Positions 27,610-36,484 of a stretch of DNA of 64,000 nucleotides are shown here, in pieces (the first letter of the stretch is position 1; every line of letters starts with the position of its first letter). The DNA lies in NCBI RefSeq assembly GCF_004375085.3, contig NZ_SNAQ03000002.1, positions 1 through 64,000 on the forward strand, given 5' to 3'. The position numbers were made by a program, and so were the translations under genes. This stretch comes from Lewinella sp. W8. Lineage in GTDB: Bacteria > Bacteroidota > Bacteroidia > Chitinophagales > Saprospiraceae. The notes beneath the pieces are model-generated. The model did not search any database. It had not been told where the DNA came from and saw nothing but the letters and a program-made list of their open reading frames with translations.

Positions 27610-27908
27610 TTGGGTGTGTTTAACGAAGGCACGGAGCTTATCTTAGGATCGATACCGGCCATCACCAGCATCGTTTGCGACACGCTCTTAACGAAGGTAA
27701 AGCGGGTTTCGTATGCCCGCAGGTTTCCAACTGAGCGAATAAAGGTAGAATTTATGGCCGTTATCCCGGGGGAAATTTTAACATTTTAGCCGCCCCAAAC
27801 CGCTCCCGCCCGTTTTCCTACCGACCATACAGCCAACCCGACCGCGCCCGCATCCGCCAGCGCCTAAACATTACCTTTACGGACGCAAAAACGGACGACA
27901 CATCAACC

Positions 27909-30674
27909 ATGTTACGCTTTCTCATCGGATTTGCCGTGCTCTGCCTGGGGGTTACTCCGCTGTCCGCCCAGTCTCCCGATTGGGCGAAAAGCAAGGTGTT
28001 TCCGGGGCAGTATTTCCTTGCCCCCACGCCCGAAATACCGCTGGCTGATGCCGGGGAGCAATTACCGGCGGCCATCGCCGCCGCCCTCGGAGATACCCGG
28101 CCCGACCAGTGGCGATTGCACCGGCGCTCCGTCGCCCAAAACCACCACCATTTCCATCACTACCAACAGGTCGTCCGGGGTTTTCCCGTCCTGGGCGGAA
28201 GCCTTCAACTTCAAATCACCCCGGAGGCGACCCTCAGGTCCGTCAGCGGCCGGTTTTTCCCCGACACCGCATTTGTTCTCCCCCAACACCTTCAGGCTCC
28301 CCAACGGGCACTCCCCCGGATACACGGAAGTCTGTCCCCCTACTATCCGCACATCGGGCAATGGAATTACCGCATCCAGGATACCGTCTGGATGCCCCGT
28401 GGCCTTTTCCCCGGACAAGCCTCCCGCCACGATCAACTCGCCTTCGTCATGGACTTTACCGAGCCGGGCGGAGTGCAGGCACACCGCATCTTACTGGATG
28501 CCGCCACGGGGAAAATCCTGGATCATTTCCCGCTGCACTGCAGTCTGGTGCGGAGGCTTTTTCACCGTACCCCATCCCGCGTCAACCTGATCTGGGAAGA
28601 GGGGCAGCCGTTCCCCGGCATTTTGGCGCAGGAAGACCAGGAGGCCCTGCTGGCCACCGAAGAAACCTACGCCCTCTTTTGGCGCACCTTCGGCCGCAAC
28701 AGCTACGACGGAAACGGTGCCCGGCTCAACATCGTCACCCAGGCCCAACTGAACAACTGCCCCAACGCCGTGGCCAGTGGCAACCGCATCAGTCACTGCC
28801 CGGGGGTGGTAACCGACGACATCGTGGCCCACGAATGGACGCACAATTACCTCGCCTCCATGAACGGGCTGGTGTATCAGTACGAAAGCGGCGCCATCAA
28901 TGAGGCCTTCGCCGACATCTTCGGTGAAGTGGTCGACCTGCTCAACGATCGCGGACTGGACGACATGGACCAGCTGCCCCGACAGGATTGTGAGGAAGCC
29001 AACGTGCGGTGGAAAATTGCGGAAGGCACCCCGGCCCTGGAGAGCCACATCCGGGATCTGTGGCTACCGGAGTGTAAAGAACACCCCTCCACCATTGACA
29101 GTCCCGATTTCGCCTGCCTGCCGCTGATGGACGATTTTGGCGGGGTGCACATCAATTCCGGACTCATCAACCGGGCCTTCAGCCTGCTGACCGATGGTGG
29201 CTCCGTGGATACCCTTACCGTCGCGGGCATCGGGCTCACCAAGTCGGCCCACATTTTCTGGCATGCCGCCCAGCATTACCTGGGGCCGGTGACCAGTTTT
29301 TCCAACCTCGCGGACATCCTGGAGCAATCCGGGCAAGACTTATTGGGCGCGGACCTGACCGAACTGACCCTCGTCAACCTACCGGCCGCCACCGCCTCCG
29401 ATGTAATCACGGCGGCGGACGTTGAACAGCTACGCCGCGCCGTCCTGGCCGTAGGGCTGCGCACGCCCCTACCCTGTGATTTCCCGCCCGCCCTCAACCC
29501 CGGCCGCCCGGAAACCTGTGCGGAATCACTCCAGGGTACCAGCCCCGTGAGCATCTTCCGGGAGGACTGGGAAAACGGCCTGCCGGCCGGCTGGGAAGTC
29601 AGCTCCGCTCCGGAAAACCCCGACTCCTGGACCGACAAATCCTGGCGGCTCACCGACCTACTACCCAACGGTCGTGCCGGCACGGGAATCCTCGCGCCAA
29701 GTCCGCAGGTGGGTAACTGCCAGCTGGATCTGGAAAACGGACTGGTGCACCTCAGCAGTCCGCCCATCGTGCTGCCCGCCGTCGCGGTGGAAGCCTTCCT
29801 GGAATTCGATCATTATTTCGCCACGGAATCCGGCCTCGACGGTGGGGTGCTCGACATTGCCCTCGGGGAAGGCCCCTTTGTACCGGTGGAGACCGCCCAC
29901 TTTACGTTCAACCCCTACGTTTCTCCCCTGGAGGGAAGCAACCTAAACGACAACCCGCTGGCGGGTCGAGCAGCCTTTCACGGCACGGATACCAACAGCG
30001 ATACGGGAAGCTGGGGAACGAGCATCGTCGACCTGACCGCAGCGGGCGTTATCCCCGGGCAGCCCTTCCGGTTGCGGTGGACCATGGGGCACGACGGCTG
30101 CAATGGGTGGGTTGGCTGGTACCTCGACGAGGTGGAGATAGGGTACTGCGACGAAGCCAGCTTGCCCGTTACCTACCGAAGCATTGAGGCCGTTGCCGAC
30201 AAGGACCGCGTGCATTTGCGGTGGGAGCTGGACCTCTCCGAAAACAATGCCGGCTTTTTCGTGGAGCGGCAGGGACCGGAGGAAAATGAATTTCGTTCCC
30301 TGGCCTTCGTCCCGGCCCGGGGCTACGCCTACGTCTACCTTGACCATGAAGTACGGGCGGGAGCCACCTACACCTACCGCCTGCGCCAGCGCGATCTGGA
30401 CGGTACGGAAAGTTACTCTCCGCTCGTGGCCGTGAGTCTGCCGGAACCAGCCCTTCGGCTGGGCCCCAATCCCGCAGGTGATTTCCTGACCGTCCATTTA
30501 TCCGATCGGGCCGGGCCCGCCACGGGAATACTTTACTCCCTGAGTGGACAAAAAATGATGGAATTCTCCCTAAAGCCGGGGGAAACCCACCGGTTGTCCA
30601 CCAGTCGTTTCCCCGCGGGCATCTACTTAATCAAGGTGGGTGATCGTCTACAAAAAGTAGAGATCCGTCGGTAA
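27909..30674 (+). CDS. Secreted M4-like (thermolysin family) metalloprotease with T9SS C-terminal domain
   Basis: 921 residues. Signal peptide (MLRFLIGFAVLCLGVTPLSA), an FTP-like propeptide (YQQVVRGFPVLGGSLQLQIT), then the catalytic domain with zinc motif HEWTH near 307-311 and the downstream glutamate in GAINEAFADIFG near 327-337. A cysteine-rich segment follows. The middle part (about 545-750) is a MAM/jelly-roll-like region (DWENGLPAGWEVS, LEFDHYFATESGLDGG). The end (LRLGPNPAGDFLTVHL, RFPAGIYLIKVGDRLQKVEI) is a type A T9SS sorting domain, so it is exported across the outer membrane. Role inferred: extracellular protein breakdown. Confidence 0.9.
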   Translation: MLRFLIGFAVLCLGVTPLSAQSPDWAKSKVFPGQYFLAPTPEIPLADAGEQLPAAIAAALGDTRPDQWRLHRRSVAQNHHHFHHYQQVVRGFPVLGGSLQLQITPEATLRSVSGRFFPDTAFVLPQHLQAPQRALPRIHGSLSPYYPHIGQWNYRIQDTVWMPRGLFPGQASRHDQLAFVMDFTEPGGVQAHRILLDAATGKILDHFPLHCSLVRRLFHRTPSRVNLIWEEGQPFPGILAQEDQEALLATEETYALFWRTFGRNSYDGNGARLNIVTQAQLNNCPNAVASGNRISHCPGVVTDDIVAHEWTHNYLASMNGLVYQYESGAINEAFADIFGEVVDLLNDRGLDDMDQLPRQDCEEANVRWKIAEGTPALESHIRDLWLPECKEHPSTIDSPDFACLPLMDDFGGVHINSGLINRAFSLLTDGGSVDTLTVAGIGLTKSAHIFWHAAQHYLGPVTSFSNLADILEQSGQDLLGADLTELTLVNLPAATASDVITAADVEQLRRAVLAVGLRTPLPCDFPPALNPGRPETCAESLQGTSPVSIFREDWENGLPAGWEVSSAPENPDSWTDKSWRLTDLLPNGRAGTGILAPSPQVGNCQLDLENGLVHLSSPPIVLPAVAVEAFLEFDHYFATESGLDGGVLDIALGEGPFVPVETAHFTFNPYVSPLEGSNLNDNPLAGRAAFHGTDTNSDTGSWGTSIVDLTAAGVIPGQPFRLRWTMGHDGCNGWVGWYLDEVEIGYCDEASLPVTYRSIEAVADKDRVHLRWELDLSENNAGFFVERQGPEENEFRSLAFVPARGYAYVYLDHEVRAGATYTYRLRQRDLDGTESYSPLVAVSLPEPALRLGPNPAGDFLTVHLSDRAGPATGILYSLSGQKMMEFSLKPGETHRLSTSRFPAGIYLIKVGDRLQKVEIRR

Positions 30675-30698
30675 AGCGTAAGAGTTTCTCCGCAATTC

Positions 30699-30728
30699 CT
30701 TGACTTTATTTATACAACCTTAGATTTG
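30699..30728 (+). promoter_or_regulatory. Candidate rseP promoter
   Basis: CTTGAC (30699-30704) and TAGATTTG (30721-30728), the latter identical to the -7 box of the AP2 gene, separated by 18 bases between TTG and TA. It lies 52 bases before the start. Confidence 0.6.
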
Positions 30729-30780
30729 CGCGTTCGTTACAATAGGGTTCGCCATAACTGCGGATACCCCAATTGAGCCT

Positions 30781-32136
30781 ATGGATACTTTAATTACCAT
30801 CGGGCAGCTGGTGCTCAGCCTGTCCATTCTTATTGTCTTACACGAATTCGGTCACTTTCTGCCGGCCCGACTTTTCGGTACCCGGGTGGAAAAATTCTAC
30901 CTTTTCTTCGACCCCTATTTCAGTCTGTTCAAGAAGCAGATCGGGGAAACCGAATACGGCATTGGCTGGCTACCGTTGGGGGGCTACGTCAAGATCAGCG
31001 GAATGATCGACGAGAGCTTTGACACCGAACAAATGGCCTCCGAGCCCCAACCCTGGGAGTTCCGGAGTAAGCCGGCCTGGCAGCGGCTGATCATCATGCT
31101 GGGCGGGGTGACGGTGAACTTCATCCTCGGGTTTCTGATCTACGGCATGGTCCTCTTCGCCTACGGCGAGGAATACCTGCCCGCCAAGAACGTCACGCCC
31201 GGAATTGCCGTTGACAGCCTGGGCTACGAGATGGGATTACGTACGGGCGACAAGATCATTTCCGTAGGGGAAGTCCCCTTCGAGCGCTTCAGCGACCGCA
31301 CCATTTTACGGGAAGTGGCCATCAACAACGCCCGGAGCATCACCGTGGAGCGGAACGGTGGCCAGGAGGACATTAAGGTGGACAATAAGTGGGCCGATAT
31401 CCTGACCCGCCACGAAAACAAATACGAGCGCCTGTTCATCCCCCGGATGCCCTTCGTCATCGGACTGGTCGCCAAGGATGGTCCGGCCGAAAAGGCGGGA
31501 CTGGTGAAGGAGGACAAGATTGTCAGCGTCAACGGTCAGCCCACTCCCTACTACGATCAGTTTACCGACTACGTAGAGGGCCGCAAGAACGAAACGATCA
31601 CCCTGGGAGTCCAGTCGAAGGATGAGGAATCGGTTCGGGACGTACAGGTTACGCTCAACGAAGACGGGATGATGCGGGTAGCCCCCGCCGCTCCGGAATA
31701 CCACTACGATACGGAACGGATTGAGTACGGATTCCTCGAATCCCTCCCCGCGGGCTACCAGCAGGGGATGGACTTCCTCGGCAATCAGTTTAAGGCCTTC
31801 GGGGAAATGTTTAAGGGCAACATCAAAGTAACCGAAAGCCTGGGTGGTTTTGCCAGTATCGGGTCCATGTTCGGTACAACCTGGGAGTGGGAACGCTTCT
31901 GGTACATGACCGCCTCGCTCTCGCTGATCCTGGCCTTCATGAACCTGCTGCCCATCCCCGCCCTCGATGGCGGCCACGTCATGTTCCTCCTCTACGAAGT
32001 CATCTCCGGCCGCAAGCCCAGCGACAAGTTCATGGAGCGCGCCACGATGGTCGGTTTCGTGATCGTCCTTGGGTTGGTCCTGCTGGCCAACGGTCTGGAC
32101 ATCTGGCGGGGCATCAAGGGCCTCATGGGCGGCTAA
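30781..32136 (+). CDS. rseP: Intramembrane RIP metalloprotease RseP/site-2 protease
   Basis: 451 residues. The zinc motif HEFGH (21-25) lies in the first transmembrane helix, with the third ligand region NLLPIPALDGGH near 390. Two PDZ-like domains occur between (GLRTGDKIISVGEVPF; AGLVKEDKIVSVNGQP). Cleaves anti-sigma factors or signal peptide remnants in the membrane. Followed by hscB, 160 bases downstream. Confidence 0.93.
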   Translation: MDTLITIGQLVLSLSILIVLHEFGHFLPARLFGTRVEKFYLFFDPYFSLFKKQIGETEYGIGWLPLGGYVKISGMIDESFDTEQMASEPQPWEFRSKPAWQRLIIMLGGVTVNFILGFLIYGMVLFAYGEEYLPAKNVTPGIAVDSLGYEMGLRTGDKIISVGEVPFERFSDRTILREVAINNARSITVERNGGQEDIKVDNKWADILTRHENKYERLFIPRMPFVIGLVAKDGPAEKAGLVKEDKIVSVNGQPTPYYDQFTDYVEGRKNETITLGVQSKDEESVRDVQVTLNEDGMMRVAPAAPEYHYDTERIEYGFLESLPAGYQQGMDFLGNQFKAFGEMFKGNIKVTESLGGFASIGSMFGTTWEWERFWYMTASLSLILAFMNLLPIPALDGGHVMFLLYEVISGRKPSDKFMERATMVGFVIVLGLVLLANGLDIWRGIKGLMGG

Positions 32137-32216
32137 ACTTACTGGCCCGGTAGGCATTCGTTGTTCCGCACGGGCACGTTTTACGGATGTCCTCAGCGCA
32201 GCATTTGGGCGTCGGA

Positions 32217-32227
32217 GCGCAGGTGCA
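32217..32227 (+). repeat. GCGCAGGTGCA word, copy 4
   Basis: Exact 11-base word in the spacer between rseP and hscB. Confidence 0.6.
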
Positions 32228-32299
32228 GCGTTGATGGCAGAGGTGCCCTGCCTTCCGGTAGTCCCCTGGAATTTTCAAAGTCTTTTTTACGTAAACGCA

Positions 32300-32809
32300 A
32301 TGGTGAACTATTTCGATTTTTTTGGTATTGCGCCCGCTCCCCGCATCGATCAGGCGGAGCTAAAACGGAAATTTTACGCCAACAGCCGCACTTTCCATCC
32401 CGACTTTCACACCCTGGCCGACGCGGCCAGCCAGGAGGAAGCCCTGGAAAAAAGCACCCTCAACAATCAGGCCTACAAAACGCTGATGAACCCCGACCAG
32501 CGGCTGAAGCATCTGCTGGACATCAACGGGGTACTCGGAGCGGAAGGCACCAATCAGGTGCCCCAGGATTTCCTCATGGAAATCATGGAAGTCAACGAGG
32601 CCCTGATGGAGCTGGAATTTGATGATGATCCGGCCGTAAAAACTAAGGTTAACGCCCTGATCGATCAACTGGAAAATGACCTGGAGCAGGAGGTGGAAGG
32701 GTTGGTCAACCATTATGACCAGGCTACTGTTAGCCCGGAAGAACTATCCCGCCTGAAGGACTACTACCTTAAAAAAAGATACCTACTGCGCCTTCGCGGT
32801 AAAATTTAG
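32300..32809 (+). CDS. hscB: Fe-S cluster co-chaperone HscB (J-domain)
   Basis: 169 residues from the ATG at 32300 (MVNYFDFFGIAPAPRIDQAE), which puts the J-domain at the N-terminus as in other HscB proteins; earlier in-frame starts lie in repeat sequence. The HPD motif sits in FHPDFH (about 33-35), then the coiled C-terminal domain with LLDINGVLG, DFLMEIMEVNEAL and EVEGLVNHYD. It delivers the scaffold to the HscA Hsp70. Next to yaaA, 10 bases apart. Confidence 0.87.
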   Translation: MVNYFDFFGIAPAPRIDQAELKRKFYANSRTFHPDFHTLADAASQEEALEKSTLNNQAYKTLMNPDQRLKHLLDINGVLGAEGTNQVPQDFLMEIMEVNEALMELEFDDDPAVKTKVNALIDQLENDLEQEVEGLVNHYDQATVSPEELSRLKDYYLKKRYLLRLRGKI

Positions 32810-32818
32810 CCGAAACAC

Positions 32819-33577
32819 ATGATCATTCTTCTTTCCCCCGCAAAGACTCTCGACATGAGCCCCGCCGAGGGCAACTATTCCGTTCCCCGGCTGCTGAATG
32901 ACACTGAAAAACTGGCTGGCATTCTGAAGAAGAAATCCCGCAGTAAGCTACAGGAACTCATGTCCATCAGTGAATCGCTGGCGGATACCAATTACCAACG
33001 CTTTCAGGAGTTTTCTCTTCCCTTTGACCAGGAGAACGCCAAACCGGCCATTCTCGCCTTCCGGGGAGACGTTTACCAGGACCTGGACGCCCCCAGCATG
33101 ACCGCCACCCAACTGGATTTTGCCGACCAGCAAATCAGAATTCTCAGTGGTCTTTACGGCTTGTTACGCCCACGGGATCTGATGCAGGCCTACCGGCTTG
33201 AAATGGGTACCCGGCTGACCAACCGACGTGGAAAGAACCTCTACGAATTTTGGGGAAATCGGATCACCAAACTGCTCAACGAAGATATTGCTGCCGAGGG
33301 CAGCGGACTGGTGCTCAACCTCGCCAGTCAGGAATACTTCAAGAGCGTAAATGCCGGAAAACTGGATGCCCGCGTACTCACCGTCCATTTCAAAGACGAA
33401 AAGGATGGCAAATACCGGGTCATTGCCTTCAACGCTAAACGCGCCCGGGGTAAAATGGCCCGGCTCATTACGGAGGAAGGCATTACCCAGGCGGAGCCCC
33501 TCAAGCAACTCGTGGTCAATGATTACGTGTACAACGAGGAACTCAGCAGCGAGAACGACTGGGTCTGGACGCGCTAG
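32819..33577 (+). CDS. yaaA: Peroxide stress protein YaaA (DUF328/UPF0246)
   Basis: 252 residues, with the family start MIILLSPAKTLDMSPAEGNY, the ADTNYQRFQEFSLPF segment, LSGLYGLLRPRDLMQAYRLE and the C-terminal FKDEKDGKYRVIAFNAKRAR. YaaA lowers free iron under peroxide stress in E. coli. Close pairing with hscB links it to iron/Fe-S handling (inference). Confidence 0.93.
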   Translation: MIILLSPAKTLDMSPAEGNYSVPRLLNDTEKLAGILKKKSRSKLQELMSISESLADTNYQRFQEFSLPFDQENAKPAILAFRGDVYQDLDAPSMTATQLDFADQQIRILSGLYGLLRPRDLMQAYRLEMGTRLTNRRGKNLYEFWGNRITKLLNEDIAAEGSGLVLNLASQEYFKSVNAGKLDARVLTVHFKDEKDGKYRVIAFNAKRARGKMARLITEEGITQAEPLKQLVVNDYVYNEELSSENDWVWTR

Positions 33578-33648
33578 CAAAGCTTGGAATTACCATTTGC
33601 TGGCCAACGATTAGGTTATCCGGAAATTTGCGCTCAACGGACGGACCA

Positions 33649-34149
33649 CTAGGCCGTCTTTTGTTTCTTGCGCAGTTTGATCGAACCGGGCACGCAGGGC
33701 CCCAACTCACTGTTTCCCCACCAGGGGCCGGAGAGTAGTAGGCCCTCTCCCGTAAAGCTCACCCGAAGCTCGTAGTGCTTCATGCACCAGGAAAGATAAT
33801 CTGGCTTCTGGGAGCGTAGAATCTTGGTTTCCGTTAAGCGCCAGGAACCATTGGGTAACTGGTTCCCACTGAGCTGCATTTCGGCCCAGATGTCGTCGAG
33901 CCGGACGTAGGCCGTTCCTCGCATGAAAATGTCGGTCTGCCGCAGCGACATGGACAATTCAAAGCGCTCCGCAATGCCTCCGGCATTTTGGTACAGTTCT
34001 CCCGTCCAGACTCCCGAAATATCGACATTGCCACCATCGGCAGCTTCTTCGTGGGGCACGGGTGCCGCCACGGATAGGGCCGGTGGGGTACCCGCCAGCG
34101 TGACGGAAAGGATGAAAATAATCAGCTGGTCAAGGGCAAGCAGGTGCAT
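33649..34149 (-). CDS. Secreted small protein of unknown function
   Basis: 166 residues with a hydrophobic signal-like N-terminus (LIIFILSVTLAGTPPALSVA) and a beta-rich body (GNVDISGVWTGELYQNAGGI, LRQTDIFMRGTAYVRLDD). Alternation of short strands recalls a lipocalin-like fold, but I cannot name a family. The last residues are basic. It is convergent with yaaA. Confidence 0.6.
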   Translation of the reverse strand: MHLLALDQLIIFILSVTLAGTPPALSVAAPVPHEEAADGGNVDISGVWTGELYQNAGGIAERFELSMSLRQTDIFMRGTAYVRLDDIWAEMQLSGNQLPNGSWRLTETKILRSQKPDYLSWCMKHYELRVSFTGEGLLLSGPWWGNSELGPCVPGSIKLRKKQKTA

Positions 34150-34152
34150 AGT

Positions 34153-34183
34153 TTTCGGGGAATTTTGAAAAAAGTTACATTTT
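34153..34183 (+). promoter_or_regulatory. Candidate promoter in front of an intrinsic terminator
   Basis: TTTC (34153-34156), 19 bases, then TACATTTT (34176-34183), one mismatch from TAnnTTTG. Divergent to the secreted protein gene at 33649. Confidence 0.35.
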
Positions 34184-34189
34184 TTTTCT

Positions 34190-34302
34190 CAAGCAAGCCA
34201 CGGAATTTAAACGGCGGGTGTCTTGTTGTCGTATACCGAGTTGATTTTCAGAGCGAACTTTTACTAACGCCCAGACTGCAAAGCAGCCTGGGCGTTTTTT
34301 TT
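34190..34302 (+). ncRNA. Candidate small RNA
   Basis: If the promoter at 34153-34183 is real, transcription would run about 110 bases and stop at the strong hairpin with T-run at 34266-34302. No open frame longer than a few codons is seen and no plus-strand gene follows. Confidence 0.3.
34266..34302 (+). terminator. Strong rho-independent terminator with no annotated upstream gene
   Basis: aacgcccag...ctgggcgtt stem with an inner ctgc/gcag pair, an aaa loop and a T-run of eight (34295-34302). The nearest upstream plus-strand gene is yaaA, 690 bases away. Confidence 0.85.
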
Positions 34303-34374
34303 GCCCCTGAGCTGTCCACCTGTTCGACCTACCTTCTACTCTCTGTCTCCTAATTCCTCAGCCAAGAATCGATA

Positions 34375-34414
34375 CATCGGATGACCCCTCGCTGCGCTCA
34401 GGAGGCATCCGATG
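34375..34414. repeat. Palindromic intergenic element, copy 2
   Basis: catcggatg (34375-34383) and catccgatg (34406-34414), as at 170-209, with the same ctcaggag in the loop and the same aacgct plus ttcttcc tail. Confidence 0.7.
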
Positions 34415-34542
34415 AACGCTTCTTCCTTCTTCTATCTTCATTCTTGTTTACCCTCAGTGCCCGCTCGGCCGACCAGTCAGCTCGTGCCTCGCGCCTGAGC
34501 GGACGAGCTCTTTCAGGAGCGTACTTCCTTCTTCTATCTTCA

Positions 34543-34577
34543 TTCTTCCTTCTCATCCTTAGCCTCAGCCTTAGTCC
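34543..34577 (+). repeat. Pyrimidine-rich CTTCTCATCCTTAGCCTCAGCC word
   Basis: Member of the CTTCTCCTTAGCCT family, ending 14 bases before the OmpA terminator. Confidence 0.55.
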
Positions 34578-34583
34578 TGGCAT

Positions 34584-34620
34584 AAAAAAAGACCCTCCAT
34601 CAGGGTAGCGATGGAGGGTC
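34584..34620 (-). terminator. Rho-independent terminator of the OmpA-family gene
   Basis: Perfect 11-base stem gaccctccatc (34591-34601) / gatggagggtc (34610-34620); the A-run at 34584-34590 gives a T-run on the minus strand. Confidence 0.92.
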
Positions 34621-34678
34621 GAAGTCTTCCCGTTACTCCGATGAGCAACGGGGTTCAAGGGATTACAAACGGTAGTTC

Positions 34679-36217
34679 TTAGTAGCCCCGTCCGGAACCT
34701 GCTCCGGCGGGAGCAGCGTCTTCGGAGGCGTTATCGTCGGCCGTCAGGAATTCTACCCGGCGGTTTACGTAGCTTTTATCGAGGGGGACGATGGCGTTTT
34801 CTTCACCGCGGTACTGCAGTACGAGGCGGCTGCGCTCAATGCCGTGCTGGGTTACCAGGTGATCGACTACGGCCTTCGCCCGGCGGTAAGACAGTACCTC
34901 GTTGTTGGCGGCGGAACCGGTACGGTCCGTGTATCCGCGAATAACCAGACGCATGCCGGCGTTACCCTGCAGTACGCGCGCCACGCTGGAGAGTGTACCG
35001 TAATCGCTGTACTTGATGGTGGACTGATTGAGCGGGAAGTAGATCATGGGGAGGTATACCTCACCACGATCGGTGGTTACCCGGGTAGTACCACCCTGGT
35101 TACCGGCCTGCATGCGGGCGATGGAGGCGTCAATCATTTCCTGGACGCGGTCTTCGGTAATTGGCTTATCGTTGCGGTTGATCACCACACCATTGGCGTC
35201 AACTTGCTCACCGGCGCGGGGGGGGAAGAAGGGCTCCAGATCCTTGTAATCGGGCACACCGTCCTTGTCGCTATCCAGCACGCGTCCCTTGGTGTCTACG
35301 GGAACACCGGCGGGGGTGTTGGCTTCCTGATCGATGGCGTCAACGACACCGTCGCCGTCAGAGTCGCGGGTAGCATCGTCTACGCGAGCGTCTACGCGGT
35401 TGATTTCATCGCGGATCGGAGAGAAGGCGTTCACCCAGTAGCTGGGCTCAGACTTCTTGGCCCGGTTGCCAATGTTGAAGTTCAGGTTGATGGAGCCGAC
35501 GTTTTGTACGTCGCGGAAGTTACCACCCAGGGTGGGGTCCGTGTTCTCGTTGTAGCCATCCAGCAGGTCTGCGCGATTACCGAAGGGTACCAGCGCCTGG
35601 TATTCGAAGCCAATGTTTACCCGGGGGCTCAGGCGGAAAGCAATACCGGCACCACCCGCTGCGTGGGCGGAGAATTCCCGGTCGAGGATGGGGTTACGGC
35701 CCTCCTGCCAGGTGTTGCCCGGTTCCTGGTATTCCGTTTCGAAGAAGTTTGCTCCGGCACCCACCATGGCGTAGATGTTCGTTTTGCGGATGTCTCCCTT
35801 AAAGCGGAAATTATTCAGAGAGACGACCACGAAGCCCGTTCCACTGATGAGGTTATTTTCGAAGCGACGGGTGCTGTTTTCGTTCTCGCCGTTGGAATTG
35901 CCGTACAGACCATCAAAGCGCAGAGAGAAAAGATGATCAAGGGATTTACGCAAGTGAATGCCAACGCCGAAGTCGGATCCGGCGTCAACGTCGCCGCCAA
36001 TCCACATGTAGGAAGGTCGGATACCAAATTCCCACATGGTACCGGTTTTCTCACCATCATCCATCGCGGCTTCTTCGCCGGTAAGGTCTTCGATGGTCAT
36101 GTCGGTAGTCTCAACGGTCTCCGTGTCATTCGTCGCCGGAACGGGCGTGCCCTGAGAGAAGAGGCCGAAAGACAGTAGCAACATTGAGCAAGTAAAAGTG
36201 AGTTGCAATAATTTCAT
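34679..36217 (-). CDS. OmpA-family outer-membrane protein with thrombospondin type 3 repeats
   Basis: 512 residues from the ATG at 36217, the start of signal peptide MKLLQLTFTCSMLLLSFGLF; the longer frame is rejected. N-terminal beta-barrel (DFGVGIHLRKSLDHLFSLRF, SPRVNIGFEYQALVPFGNRA), then TSP3 calcium-binding units (DSDGDGVVDAIDQEANTPAG; DSDKDGVPDYKDLEPFF), and a C-terminal OmpA domain (YFPLNQSTIKYSDYG, IRGYTDRTGSAANNEVLSYR) that binds peptidoglycan. It anchors the outer membrane to the cell wall. Perfect terminator downstream; a TACCTTTG -7 box candidate lies at 36376-36383. Confidence 0.92.
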   Translation of the reverse strand: MKLLQLTFTCSMLLLSFGLFSQGTPVPATNDTETVETTDMTIEDLTGEEAAMDDGEKTGTMWEFGIRPSYMWIGGDVDAGSDFGVGIHLRKSLDHLFSLRFDGLYGNSNGENENSTRRFENNLISGTGFVVVSLNNFRFKGDIRKTNIYAMVGAGANFFETEYQEPGNTWQEGRNPILDREFSAHAAGGAGIAFRLSPRVNIGFEYQALVPFGNRADLLDGYNENTDPTLGGNFRDVQNVGSINLNFNIGNRAKKSEPSYWVNAFSPIRDEINRVDARVDDATRDSDGDGVVDAIDQEANTPAGVPVDTKGRVLDSDKDGVPDYKDLEPFFPPRAGEQVDANGVVINRNDKPITEDRVQEMIDASIARMQAGNQGGTTRVTTDRGEVYLPMIYFPLNQSTIKYSDYGTLSSVARVLQGNAGMRLVIRGYTDRTGSAANNEVLSYRRAKAVVDHLVTQHGIERSRLVLQYRGEENAIVPLDKSYVNRRVEFLTADDNASEDAAPAGAGSGRGY

Positions 36218-36484
36218 AGGATCGGTTCTGGAAGGTTTAGTTTTGAGATTGGGTGTTGAAATCAGATTTGTCATAGCATAATGCCGGGGCAGGTGTGTAG
36301 TGAATGCTTAAGGAGCGGTACGTTTCGTAAAAGCAACGGTAGTTTTAAGTAAGAAAACGTGCGCTCTCGATAAGCCAAAGGTAGTAGTTGTTTTTGAAAC
36401 GGTAGCTATTTTTGGGTAACCGGATATAATTTTTTTTCGTATTAGTGAATTATCAAATGCGTTTTTTGCGCCATTTTAGCCGGG

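Larger units (their letters stand above)
34150..34678. other. Spacer with candidate small RNA, palindromic element and terminator
   Basis: 529 bases without a gene: a possible small RNA (34190-34302), a copy of the palindromic element (34375-34414), pyrimidine-rich repeat words, and the OmpA terminator (34584-34620). Confidence 0.6.

Noticed and set aside
27818-28075. 85-residue minus-strand frame over the start of the metalloprotease
   Set aside because: Antisense to a well-supported signal peptide and propeptide.
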